NCBI GenBank assembly: GCA_964619485.1
Contig: CAZUCI010000004.1
Location: 1-64,000 of the forward strand
Direction of reading: 5' to 3'
Length of the DNA: 64,000 nt
DNA from: UBA2882 sp964619485
GTDB taxonomy: Bacteria; Bacillota; Clostridia; Lachnospirales; Lachnospiraceae
In this document: in pieces, positions 54,592-62,170 of the stretch
Numbering within the stretch: position 1 is the first letter of the stretch
Layout of the letters: each line of letters starts with the position of its first letter
Position numbers and translations under genes: made by a program
Notes under the pieces: model-generated
Told to the model about the DNA's origin: nothing
What the model saw: only the letters and a program-made list of their open reading frames with translations
Database searches by the model: none

Positions 54592-55692
54592 ATGAAGGAA
54601 AAAGGAATTAGGAAATTGACAGAGAAAAAAGAGACGACAGAGCAGACTGCTCACAAAAGAAGAGTGCGCTACAGCGGAACTCATCCCAAAAAGTTCGAGG
54701 AAAAATATAAGGAGCTTCATCCGGAAAAATATGCAGATACCATCGAAAAGGTAAAAAGTAAGGGAAGTACCCCCGCCGGAATGCATATTTCCATCTGTGT
54801 GAAGGAAATCCTTGAATTTTTGCAGATAAAGCCCGGACAAAAGGGATTGGATGCAACCCTGGGTTACGGCGGACATACCAGAGAGATGTTGAAGTGTCTG
54901 AAAGGACAGGGACATATCTATGGTCTGGACGTGGACCCCATTGAGATTGAAAAGACCAGAAAGAGACTGGCAGAGCAGGGCTTTGGAGAAGAGCTTTTAA
55001 CCATTCTCCATATCAATTTTGCCGATATCGACAAGGTCAGCGAGCAGGCGGGATTATTTGATTTTGTACTTGCTGATCTGGGGGTATCCTCCATGCAGAT
55101 TGACAATCCGGAGCGTGGCTTTACCTTCAAATTTGATGGACCGCTGGATCTGCGTCTGAATCCGGAAAAGGGTGTGTCGGCAGCAGAGCGTCTGGCTGAG
55201 CTTGATAAAGAGGAAATTGCCGGCATGCTTATGGAAAATTCGGACGAACCCTTTTCACAGGAGATTGCCCAGGTCATCGTGAACCTGCGTCGAAGGGGTA
55301 GAAAAATTGCAACCACCTTTGAGCTGCGGGACGCCATTGACGAGGCACTGACCAGAGCCGGTAAATGGAAGGACGATGATGAAAAGAAGGAGGCAGTGAA
55401 GAAATCCTGCCAGCGTTCCTTTCAGGCACTTCGTATCGATGTAAACAGCGAGTTTGAGGTGCTGGATACCTTCCTTGATAAGCTTCCACATGTGCTTGCA
55501 CCGGGAGGACGAGCTGCCATTCTCACCTTCCATTCCGGGGAGGACCGATTGGTAAAAAAGGCTTTTAAAGCAGGGAAAAAGCAGGGGCTCTACAGCGAGG
55601 TAGCACAGGAGGTTATCAGACCATCCGCAGAAGAGTGTGCCATGAATGGCAGAGCCAGGTCCACGAAGATGAGATGGGCGATAAAGGGATAG
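54592..55692 (+). CDS. Second RsmH-like (MraW paralogue) methyltransferase
   Basis: A 366-residue SAM methyltransferase clearly related to RsmH: DATLGYGGHTREML, LADLGVSSMQIDNPERGF, DLRLN, RSFQALRIDVNSE, ILTFHSGEDRLVKK. Differences from the first copy (8297-9232) are a lysine-rich N-terminal extension of about 60 residues (RVRYSGTHPKKFEEKYKELH), HSGED in place of HSLED, and loss of the CxCxP segment. The substrate may be rRNA or something else. AAGGAAAA-type ribosome site; the ATG at 54592 is near the previous stop. Confidence 0.85.
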   Translation: MKEKGIRKLTEKKETTEQTAHKRRVRYSGTHPKKFEEKYKELHPEKYADTIEKVKSKGSTPAGMHISICVKEILEFLQIKPGQKGLDATLGYGGHTREMLKCLKGQGHIYGLDVDPIEIEKTRKRLAEQGFGEELLTILHINFADIDKVSEQAGLFDFVLADLGVSSMQIDNPERGFTFKFDGPLDLRLNPEKGVSAAERLAELDKEEIAGMLMENSDEPFSQEIAQVIVNLRRRGRKIATTFELRDAIDEALTRAGKWKDDDEKKEAVKKSCQRSFQALRIDVNSEFEVLDTFLDKLPHVLAPGGRAAILTFHSGEDRLVKKAFKAGKKQGLYSEVAQEVIRPSAEECAMNGRARSTKMRWAIKG

Positions 55693-55715
55693 AGGAAAGG
55701 TCAGGTATATAAAGA

Positions 55716-56066
55716 ATGCTATTCATATGTTACCCCAAATGTTCTACCTGCCAGAAGGCAAAAAAATGGCTGGATGAACATAAAATAGAATATACGGAAC
55801 GTCATATTGTGGAAAATAATCCCTCCTTTGAGGAATTGAAGAAATGGCAGAAGCAGAGTGGACTTCCATTGAAGAAGTTTTTTAATGCCAGCGGTCTGCT
55901 CTATAAGGAAAAGCAGCTTAAGGATAAGCTCCCCATGATGAGTGAGGAGGAGCAGCTGCAGCTTTTGTCAACCAATGGAATGCTGGTAAAGCGTCCGCTT
56001 GTTGTGAGTGATGATGTGGTGCTTACTGGTTTCAGGGAAGCTGAATGGGCAGAAAAGCTTGGTTGA
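55716..56066 (+). CDS. ArsC/Spx-family thioredoxin-fold protein
   Basis: A 116-residue ArsC/Spx-like protein with a CSTC motif (CxxC, residues 9-12) at the thioredoxin-fold start, LDEHKIEYTERHI and LVKRPLVV. The family includes arsenate reductases (ArsC), the redox regulators Spx and MgsR, and YffB. No arsenic genes are nearby. The RPI/RPL segment is common to ArsC and Spx, so function remains open. It ends 20 nt before a consensus promoter for nrdR. Confidence 0.82.
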   Translation: MLFICYPKCSTCQKAKKWLDEHKIEYTERHIVENNPSFEELKKWQKQSGLPLKKFFNASGLLYKEKQLKDKLPMMSEEEQLQLLSTNGMLVKRPLVVSDDVVLTGFREAEWAEKLG

Positions 56067-56085
56067 AATGGTTTCCATAAAATAG

Positions 56086-56114
56086 TTGACATAAATTTTC
56101 CATTAGAATATAAT
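56086..56114 (+). promoter_or_regulatory. Consensus SigA promoter of nrdR
   Basis: TTGACA (56086-56091), 17 nt, TATAAT (56109-56114): a perfect consensus. The transcript would have a leader of about 130 nt containing the palindromic element. Confidence 0.9.
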
Positions 56115-56169
56115 GTAGGAAATGTCATATATTTCCATAGATGTTGTGGAATACAGTGTTTTGAAGAGC

Positions 56170-56233
56170 GGGCATCAGGGCACCGTCGCCACAGGCGACA
56201 CCTCGTGCCAGATTTCATGCCACAGCTCATACC
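56170..56233. repeat. Dispersed palindromic element, copy 2 (before nrdR)
   Basis: The left arm GGCATCAGG (56171-56179), inner hairpin GTCGCC-ACA-GGCGAC and right arm CCTCGTGCC (56200-56208) are followed by two worn right arms (TTCATGCC, CTCATACC ending 56233). The last right arm ends 20 nt before the nrdR ATG. The inner stem differs from copy 1 but still pairs. Confidence 0.85.
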
Positions 56234-56253
56234 AAATACGAGGGGGAACTACT

Positions 56254-56706
56254 ATGAAATGTCCATTTTGTGGTCACGAGAATACCAGAGTCATTGACTC
56301 AAGACCAGCGGAGGAAAATAACTCCATTAGAAGACGTCGTGTCTGTGATGAATGTGATAAGCGTTTTACGACTTATGAGAAAATCGAGACCATTCCTTTG
56401 ATTATTATTAAGAAGGATAATAATCGTGAAACCTACGACCGCGCAAAAATCGAGGCTGGTGTGCTTCGTGCATGTCATAAACGTCCGGTCAGTGCTAATC
56501 AGATTAATCAGCTGGTTGACGAGGTTGAAACCACGATTTTCAATATGGAAGAGAAGGAAGTGCCATCGAACCAGATTGGTGAGATTGTTATGAGCAAGCT
56601 GAAAAATTTGGATGCAGTTGCTTATGTGCGTTTTGCTTCTGTTTATAGAGAGTTTAAGGATATCAATACCTTTATGGATGAATTAAAGAAAGTATTGGAT
56701 AAATAG
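56254..56706 (+). CDS. nrdR: Transcriptional repressor NrdR
   Basis: A 150-residue zinc-ribbon/ATP-cone repressor of ribonucleotide reductase genes. The zinc ribbon is CPFCGHENTRV and CDECDKRFTTYE (residues 3-40), and the ATP-cone follows from PLIIIKKDN to the C-terminus. It senses dATP and ATP and blocks nrd promoters. The start at 56254 was chosen because GAGGGGG lies 9 nt upstream and NrdR always begins MKCPFC; the frame extends upstream through the palindromic element without support. nrdD lies at 24561 in this window. Confidence 0.97.
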   Translation: MKCPFCGHENTRVIDSRPAEENNSIRRRRVCDECDKRFTTYEKIETIPLIIIKKDNNRETYDRAKIEAGVLRACHKRPVSANQINQLVDEVETTIFNMEEKEVPSNQIGEIVMSKLKNLDAVAYVRFASVYREFKDINTFMDELKKVLDK

Positions 56707-56716
56707 GTGAATTAAA

Positions 56717-57001
56717 ATGGCAATGGACCCAGAGTTAAAAGCAGAATTAGACAAGGTTGACAGTAAAATCAGATTTTTGGCAAACATCCGATTATTTGTG
56801 CTTTTTATTGCACTTCTGGATGTGCTGGTAATTTTTTATGGAAAGAAATTTGCAGAGGGAGCCGCATGGCTGACTGTATTTAATGCCTTTTCCATGGAAG
56901 TGCTGTTCTTTGCAATGATTTTTATCCTGCTGACCATTATTGTACGTATGGTGCTTGTTGGAAAGCATAACAAAATCGTCAAAGAGAGCAGAAATTTATA
57001 G
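56717..57001 (+). CDS. Small membrane protein of unknown function (94 aa)
   Basis: A 94-residue protein with two predicted transmembrane helices: one around residues 22-40 (FVLFIALLDVLVIFYGK, approximate) and one around 55-75 (VLFFAMIFILLTIIVRM). The N-terminus is charged and the C-terminus basic, so both ends are probably cytoplasmic. No family was recognised. AGGTGA lies before the ATG. It is 10 nt behind nrdR and probably co-transcribed. Confidence 0.75.
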   Translation: MAMDPELKAELDKVDSKIRFLANIRLFVLFIALLDVLVIFYGKKFAEGAAWLTVFNAFSMEVLFFAMIFILLTIIVRMVLVGKHNKIVKESRNL

Positions 57002-57071
57002 AATCTGCAAACCGGATAAATGCAGGTAATTTGATAAATAAGAGCAAATGAGATAAAAAAGCAAATAAGAT

Positions 57072-57145
57072 AAAAAAGGCTGTAGAGCTATAACTGTTTT
57101 CGGGCAGGATATGCGTGGAAGGGTTATTGTTCTACAGCCTTTTTT
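57072..57145. terminator. Bidirectional terminator with a 44-nt loop
   Basis: AAAAAAGGCTGTAGA (57072-57086) pairs exactly with TCTACAGCCTTTTTT (57131-57145), 15 bp. The loop is unusually long at 44 nt. A and T runs at both ends allow termination in both directions. It ends the nrdR transcription unit. Confidence 0.8.
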
Positions 57146-57311
57146 GGCAACTTTAATGTGTTGTATGTAGTATTGTGTACATTATATGGTGTGGTGTTAT
57201 ATTTCTTTGGTAAAGATAAATATCGCAACAGGCAAATTTTGTTGTATACAAGATTTTGCCTGCGTTTTTTTGCCTTTTCCAGGGTATAAGGCGGGGGTAT
57301 TGGCTGAAAAT

Positions 57312-57515
57312 ACATGCAATTATTGGAGCGGTCGAATTTTTGCATGTCAAATCAGGAGAAAAGGGCGGAAAAATACATGCAAATTTTGAAGAGCGAAGAA
57401 AATTGCATGTTCCGGGAAAATGGGAAACTCTCAAATGAGCTCCTAAACAGGGAATTAGCGATAAAGAGGGCAAAGGAGTACGGGCAAATTTGGCATAGTG
57501 AAAATAATTGCATGT
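57312..57515. repeat. Three related hairpins with ACATGCAA/TTGCATGT arms
   Basis: Hairpin A (57312-57347) and hairpin B (57375-57410) each have ACATGCAA and TTGCATGT arms; in B the stem extends to AAATTTT/AAAATT. A worn third copy is at 57484-57515. This is the main content of the 800-nt region between the small membrane protein and the transporter. Short open frames through it repeat the same peptide pattern and are not convincing genes. Confidence 0.65.
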
Positions 57516-57663
57516 TTTCAAGGCTGTGGGCAGGATCGGAGTTGCGCGGAACCCACATCCAGCACAGCCTAAATTGCCAAATCCGTAGCCCAAATTGTTC
57601 CAGAACAGCCAAAATCGGCAAAAAATGGCGGTTCCTGACATAAATTGCGGAATATGTTCATGC

Positions 57664-57685
57664 TCTGTACTTTATTTAGTACAGA
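57664..57685. promoter_or_regulatory. Perfect inverted repeat upstream of the transporter promoter
   Basis: TCTGTACT-TTATTT-AGTACAGA, two 8-bp arms, 17 nt before the -35 box of the transporter operon. The length of 22 bp fits a dimeric regulator site. The regulator is not known. Confidence 0.6.
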
Positions 57686-57702
57686 AACTCGATGAATTTT
57701 TC

Positions 57703-57731
57703 TTGCAATTTGCGGGAAAAATAGATACAAT
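57703..57731 (+). promoter_or_regulatory. SigA-type promoter of the peptide transporter operon
   Basis: TTGCAA (57703-57708), 17 nt, TACAAT (57726-57731), about 75 nt before the start codon of the binding-protein gene. Confidence 0.65.
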
Positions 57732-57805
57732 CTCTGTTGACAAGGCGGTATGCTAGCTGCACCTGTCACACAATTTAATAGGAAAACAGAAAGGAAGAAA
57801 ACACA

Positions 57806-59320
57806 ATGAAAAAAAGACTTCAAAAACTTTTTTTGGTGTTTGTGTTAACGACACTTACTATTGCACTGAGCGGATGCACAGGCGACAAGGAGGAAAACGG
57901 AACTTCTTCTTCAGAAATCACGGTTGGTATTCCACAGGATCTCGACAGTCTTGACCCACACAAAGCGGTGGCTGCAGGAACAAAAGAGATACTCTTCAAT
58001 ATGTATGAAGGCCTGGTAAAACCTGACAGTGATGGAAATCTTGTCCCAGCTGTAGCAAGTGAAGTTACCCCAAGTGAGGATGGTAAGACTTACACATTTA
58101 CCTTGAGAGATCAGGTGAAATTCCATGATGGAACCACAGTTACAGTAGCGGACGTAAAGTATTCAATTGAGCGATGCGCCGATACCAGCAGTGGAGACCC
58201 TCTGGTACCGGCTTTTTCTAATATTGAGAGCGTTGAGACACCGGATGATTCCACTATCATAGTTAACTTAAAGGAAGCAGATACCGAGTTTTTAGCTTAT
58301 ATGACAACAGCTGTTATTCCGGAGAAAAATGCTGACCCAGAAGGAAATCCAATTGGAACAGGTCCTTACAAATATGTTTCCTGGACACCACAGGAAGAAG
58401 TGGTAATGGAGAAATTTGATGATTACTGGGGAACACCGGCAAACATTGAAACAGTAACATGCAAAGTCATTGCAGATTCCGATGCCATTGTAACCAATTT
58501 AAATGGTGGTTCTGTAGATATGTTTGCAAGACTGACATCCACACAGGTTGCCCAGCTTACAGATGATTATGAAGTATATGAAGGAACCATGAATCTGGTT
58601 CAGGCTCTTTACTTAAATAATGCAGTGGAGCCATTTAACGATGTCCGTGTTCGTCAGGCACTTTCTTACGCCGCTGATCCACAGGGTATAATGGATATGA
58701 TTTCCGATGGAAAGGGCGAGGAGATTGGTTCTTCCATGTTCCCTGCATTTTCCAAATATTTTATTCCAGAATTGAATGATACCTATAACACCAATGTGGA
58801 GAAGGCAAAAGAGCTTCTCACAGAGGCCGGTTATCCGGATGGATTTTCCTTTACCATCTCAGTTCCATCCAATTATCAGCAGCATATTGATACTGCCCAG
58901 GTATTGGTTGAGCAGTTTAAGGCCATTGGAGTGACCGCAGAAATCAATCTGATTGAGTGGGATTCCTGGTTGAGCGATGTGTATGCAGACCGTAATTATC
59001 AGTCAACTGTAGTAGGGGTTGACGCATCCAGTCTGACAGCAAGTGCATTATTATCCAGATTTGTGTCGGATGCTTCCAACAACTTTGTAAACTTCAACAG
59101 TGCAGATTATGATGCTGCCTACGCAAAAGCAGTAGCAACCACAGATGATGGTGCACAGACAGAGGCCTACAAGGAATGTGAAACAATTTTAAATGCAGAG
59201 GCAGCCAATGTTTATATTCAGGATTTGCCGGAATTTGTAGTATTAAATAAGAAATTTACAGGTTATGAATTCTACCCGCTGTATGTACAGGATTTTTCAA
59301 AGCTGTCTATGGTAGAGTAA
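57806..59320 (+). CDS. Dipeptide/oligopeptide ABC transporter, substrate-binding lipoprotein
   Basis: A 504-residue family 5 extracellular solute-binding protein. A lipoprotein signal peptide ends at the lipobox LSGC (Cys24). The mature part shows the family pattern ITVGIPQDLDSLDPHKA, YEGLVKPDSDGNLVPAVA, FTLRDQVKFHDGTTVTVADV and VRQALSYAADPQGI. The ligand is probably a short peptide; the nickel and other classes of the same family cannot be excluded. GAAAGGAAG lies before the ATG. The palindromic element and gap separate it from the permease genes. Confidence 0.93.
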   Translation: MKKRLQKLFLVFVLTTLTIALSGCTGDKEENGTSSSEITVGIPQDLDSLDPHKAVAAGTKEILFNMYEGLVKPDSDGNLVPAVASEVTPSEDGKTYTFTLRDQVKFHDGTTVTVADVKYSIERCADTSSGDPLVPAFSNIESVETPDDSTIIVNLKEADTEFLAYMTTAVIPEKNADPEGNPIGTGPYKYVSWTPQEEVVMEKFDDYWGTPANIETVTCKVIADSDAIVTNLNGGSVDMFARLTSTQVAQLTDDYEVYEGTMNLVQALYLNNAVEPFNDVRVRQALSYAADPQGIMDMISDGKGEEIGSSMFPAFSKYFIPELNDTYNTNVEKAKELLTEAGYPDGFSFTISVPSNYQQHIDTAQVLVEQFKAIGVTAEINLIEWDSWLSDVYADRNYQSTVVGVDASSLTASALLSRFVSDASNNFVNFNSADYDAAYAKAVATTDDGAQTEAYKECETILNAEAANVYIQDLPEFVVLNKKFTGYEFYPLYVQDFSKLSMVE

Positions 59321-59330
59321 AATAAAAGCG

Positions 59331-59531
59331 GCATCAGGACTCCGTCGTCTGCGACGACAAAATGGCATCAGGACTCCGTCGTCTACGACGACACCTCATG
59401 CCAATANNNNNNNNNNNNNNNNNNNNNNNNNNNNNNNNNNNNNNNNNNNNNNNNNNNNNNNNNNNNNNNNNNNNNNNNNNNNNNNNNNNNNNNNNNNNNN
59501 NNNNNNACCTCATGCCAATATACCTCATGCC
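59331..59531. repeat. Dispersed nested palindromic element, copy 3 (inside transporter operon, with gap)
   Basis: Left arms GGCATCAGG occur at about 59332 and 59365, each followed by ACTCCGTCGTC-tgc/tac-GACGAC. Right arms ACCTCATGCC occur once before the gap and twice after it, the last ending at 59531, 20 nt before the permease ATG. Three right arms against two left arms show that at least one left arm is hidden in the gap. Confidence 0.85.
59407..59506. other. Assembly gap of 100 N
   Basis: Exactly 100 undefined bases inside the nested palindromic element between the binding protein and the first permease gene. The real length is unknown. Both transporter genes beside it are complete. Confidence 0.95.
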
Positions 59532-59551
59532 AAAAAGGAGGAAAAGAAGCT

Positions 59552-60493
59552 ATGAAACAGGTTGTAAAGAAACTGGCATCTATGATACTTACACTGCTCA
59601 TAGTTTCTTTTCTTGTCTTTGGGGCCTTTTCTATTATTCCGGGAGATCCTGCAACCAGCAGACTGGGAACGCAGGCCACACCGGAAGCAGTGGAGGCACT
59701 CAGGGAAGAGATGGGACTGAACCGCCCATTTTTAGTGCAGTATGGTGACTGGCTGAAAAGCTTTGTGACAGGAGATATGGGAACCTCCTACAGCTATTCC
59801 AAACCGGTTTCGACCATGGTTGGAGATAAACTCCCTATCACCATTACCATGATTGTATTTGCATTTCTTATGATTGTTGCATTATCAATTCCATTAGGGG
59901 TGTATACGGCTAAAAATCAGGGGAAAATTGCCGATAAAATAGTCACGACCATGAATCAGATTATCATGTCGATTCCACCCTTTTTCTCAGGTATTATTCT
60001 GACCTTTATTTTCGGAATCGGACTCAGGTGGTTTGTACCGGGTGGCTTTGTTTCCTATACCAAAAGTGTAGGCGGATTTCTTACATATATGATTTTTCCG
60101 GCCATTGCCATTGCTCTTCCCAAGATTGCCATGGCGGTAAAGCTGCTTCGTACAGCCATTTTAGAGGAATCGGAGAAGGATTATGTAAGGACGGCATACA
60201 GCAGAGGAAATAACACACGAGGTATGCTGTATCAGCATGTTTTAAAAAATGCCCTGATTCCAGTCATCACCTTTCTGGGAATGGCACTATCAGATATGAT
60301 TGCGGGCAGTATTATTATTGAGCAGGTGTTCAATATCCCCGGGCTTGGAAGAATCCTTCTGACCTCCATCTCAGGCAGGGATTATCCGGTTGTAGAGGCC
60401 ATCATTATGCTGATTGCCTTCCTGGTTGTAATTGTTAATTTTCTGGTCGATGTTCTTTATCGTATCGTTGACCCACGTATGAGGGAGAATTAA
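59552..60493 (+). CDS. Peptide ABC transporter permease (DppB/OppB type)
   Basis: A 313-residue inner-membrane permease with about six transmembrane helices. The family N-terminal part is LIVSFLVFGAFSIIPGDPA, followed by EALREEMGLNRPFLVQYGDWL. The EAA loop that contacts the ATPases reads EKDYVRTAYSRGNNTRGMLYQ, shortened here. The C-terminus is RIVDPRMREN. GGAGGAAAAG lies before the ATG. The next gene starts 1 nt after its stop. Confidence 0.94.
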   Translation: MKQVVKKLASMILTLLIVSFLVFGAFSIIPGDPATSRLGTQATPEAVEALREEMGLNRPFLVQYGDWLKSFVTGDMGTSYSYSKPVSTMVGDKLPITITMIVFAFLMIVALSIPLGVYTAKNQGKIADKIVTTMNQIIMSIPPFFSGIILTFIFGIGLRWFVPGGFVSYTKSVGGFLTYMIFPAIAIALPKIAMAVKLLRTAILEESEKDYVRTAYSRGNNTRGMLYQHVLKNALIPVITFLGMALSDMIAGSIIIEQVFNIPGLGRILLTSISGRDYPVVEAIIMLIAFLVVIVNFLVDVLYRIVDPRMREN

Positions 60494-60494
60494 T

Positions 60495-61376
60495 ATGGCT
60501 GGAAAAGAGAAAGTGATTATTAAAGAAAAAAGTACTCCTAAAGAAAAGAGCACTCCTAAAGAAAAGAACACGAATAAAAGAAAAAGTGCAAGGTGGAAGA
60601 ATTTCAATTTCCTGACGGGCGCAATTTTAGTGTCATTAACCTGTATTCTGGTTTTATGGGGCTTCATCCATACACCCTATGATCCGGATGCCATGGACAG
60701 CTCTCTGAAATTTGCGGGAGTATCCCTATCCCATATCATGGGCTGCGATAATTTCGGAAGAGATATTTTCAGTCGTGTATTGGAGGGAATTGGCAATACA
60801 TTTATAGTGGCCTTTGGAACGGTTCTCATAGGAACTGTGGCAGGGGTAATACTTGGTGCCTTTACCGGTTTTTATGGTGGGATATTAGATGAGATTCTGA
60901 TGCGCTTCAACGATGCTGTTTTTGCATTTCCAAGTATCTTTCTGGCTTTGGTGGTTATCTGTCTGATTGGACCGGGCAAATATAATGTGATTGTTGCACT
61001 TGGTATTGCCTTTATTCCAAGCTTTGCAAGAATCGTCCGCTCAGAGTTTATGAAGCAGAGAAATCTGGACTATGTTCTGTCAGCCCGCATTATGGGGGCT
61101 TCGGGAAGCAGAATCATGTTTCTGCATATTCTGCCCAATATCTGGCCGGTTCTTCTCTCGGCAGTTATGATTGGCTTCAACAATGCAGTGATTGCGGAGG
61201 CGGGACTTTCCTATCTGGGAATCGGGGTTCAGCCCCCGGATGCAAGCCTTGGAGCAATGCTTTCAGATGCACAGACCTATCTGTACAACGCGCCATTTAT
61301 GGCCATCTTTCCGGGTATTGTTATGGTATTGATGATCCTTGGCTTTGGAATGCTTTCGGAGGGAATGAAAAAATGA
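60495..61376 (+). CDS. Peptide ABC transporter permease (DppC/OppC type) with Lys-rich repeat tail
   Basis: A 293-residue permease with about six transmembrane helices and the EAA-loop pattern RNLDYVLSARIMGASGSRIM, then SYLGIGVQPPDASLG. Its cytoplasmic N-terminus contains the six-residue repeat KEKSTP, KEKSTP, KEKNTN (encoded by 18-bp DNA repeats), not usual in the family. The start is 1 nt after the previous stop; the stop overlaps the ATPase gene by 4 nt. Confidence 0.93.
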   Translation: MAGKEKVIIKEKSTPKEKSTPKEKNTNKRKSARWKNFNFLTGAILVSLTCILVLWGFIHTPYDPDAMDSSLKFAGVSLSHIMGCDNFGRDIFSRVLEGIGNTFIVAFGTVLIGTVAGVILGAFTGFYGGILDEILMRFNDAVFAFPSIFLALVVICLIGPGKYNVIVALGIAFIPSFARIVRSEFMKQRNLDYVLSARIMGASGSRIMFLHILPNIWPVLLSAVMIGFNNAVIAEAGLSYLGIGVQPPDASLGAMLSDAQTYLYNAPFMAIFPGIVMVLMILGFGMLSEGMKK

Positions 61377-62170
61377 TGGAAGAATGTGTGTTATCGCTGA
61401 ATCATCTGAATATTGAATTCCATGACCATGAAAGACCTGAGACAGTAGTAAGGGATTTGAACCTGAAGGTTAACCGAGGTGAAATCGCAGGCATCGTGGG
61501 AGAGTCCGGGTCAGGAAAAACCATGACAGCATTGGCAATTGCAGGTCTTTTGCAGCGCAAGGATATGGAGAAATCAGGAGAAATTCTTTTTGATGGAAAG
61601 AATCTGTTATCCTGCAGCCGGAGTGTTTTGAGGGAAATTCAGGGAAACAAAATCTCCATGATCTTTCAGGAGCCAATGACCAGTCTGAATCCGGTTCGGA
61701 AAATAGGCTGGCAGATTGAGGAAGGACTCAGGCTTCATACGACGCTTGACAGAGCGGAGCGAAAAGAAAGAGCCACGGAGTGGATTAAGAAGGTAAATCT
61801 GCCTGAAAGGGTTTATGACCAGTATCCTCATGAGCTTTCCGGAGGAATGCGCCAGCGTGTAATGATAGCAGCGGCCATGATTTCCCAGCCGGATATTCTG
61901 ATTGCAGATGAACCAACCACGGCGTTGGATGTAACGATTCAGGCACAGGTTGTTGAATTGTTGAAGAAAATCAATAAGCAGGAGAACACCTCCATTCTGT
62001 TTATTTCACACGATTTAAGTCTGGTAAGACAGCTTTGTAAAAAGGTTTTTGTAATGCACGATGGAGTATTGGTGGAGCAGGGCGATTGTGAGAAGATTTT
62101 TGCGGCTCCGGAGCATGCATATACAAAGACACTTTTGGCGGCTATTCCACGGATTGAGAGGAAGGCATGA
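61373..62170 (+). CDS. Peptide ABC transporter ATPase (DppD/OppD type)
   Basis: A 265-residue ABC ATPase. Walker A is GESGSGKTM (about 41-49), the Q-loop is IFQEPMTSLNP, the signature is LSGGMRQRV, and Walker B is DILIADEPTTALD. The final part (EHAYTKTLLAAIP) is the oligopeptide-type C-terminal region, although the usual Cys-rich Fe-S extension is absent. Overlaps by 4 nt on both sides show strict coupling. Confidence 0.95.
   Translation: MMEECVLSLNHLNIEFHDHERPETVVRDLNLKVNRGEIAGIVGESGSGKTMTALAIAGLLQRKDMEKSGEILFDGKNLLSCSRSVLREIQGNKISMIFQEPMTSLNPVRKIGWQIEEGLRLHTTLDRAERKERATEWIKKVNLPERVYDQYPHELSGGMRQRVMIAAAMISQPDILIADEPTTALDVTIQAQVVELLKKINKQENTSILFISHDLSLVRQLCKKVFVMHDGVLVEQGDCEKIFAAPEHAYTKTLLAAIPRIERKA

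Noticed and set aside
56122..56253. N-terminal extension of NrdR
   Set aside because: The frame upstream of 56254 runs through the palindromic element; NrdR starts at MKCPFC with its own ribosome site.
57124..57643. Several overlapping short open frames on both strands
   Set aside because: They follow the hairpin repeats and terminator, lack ribosome sites and overlap each other; treated as repeats, not genes.
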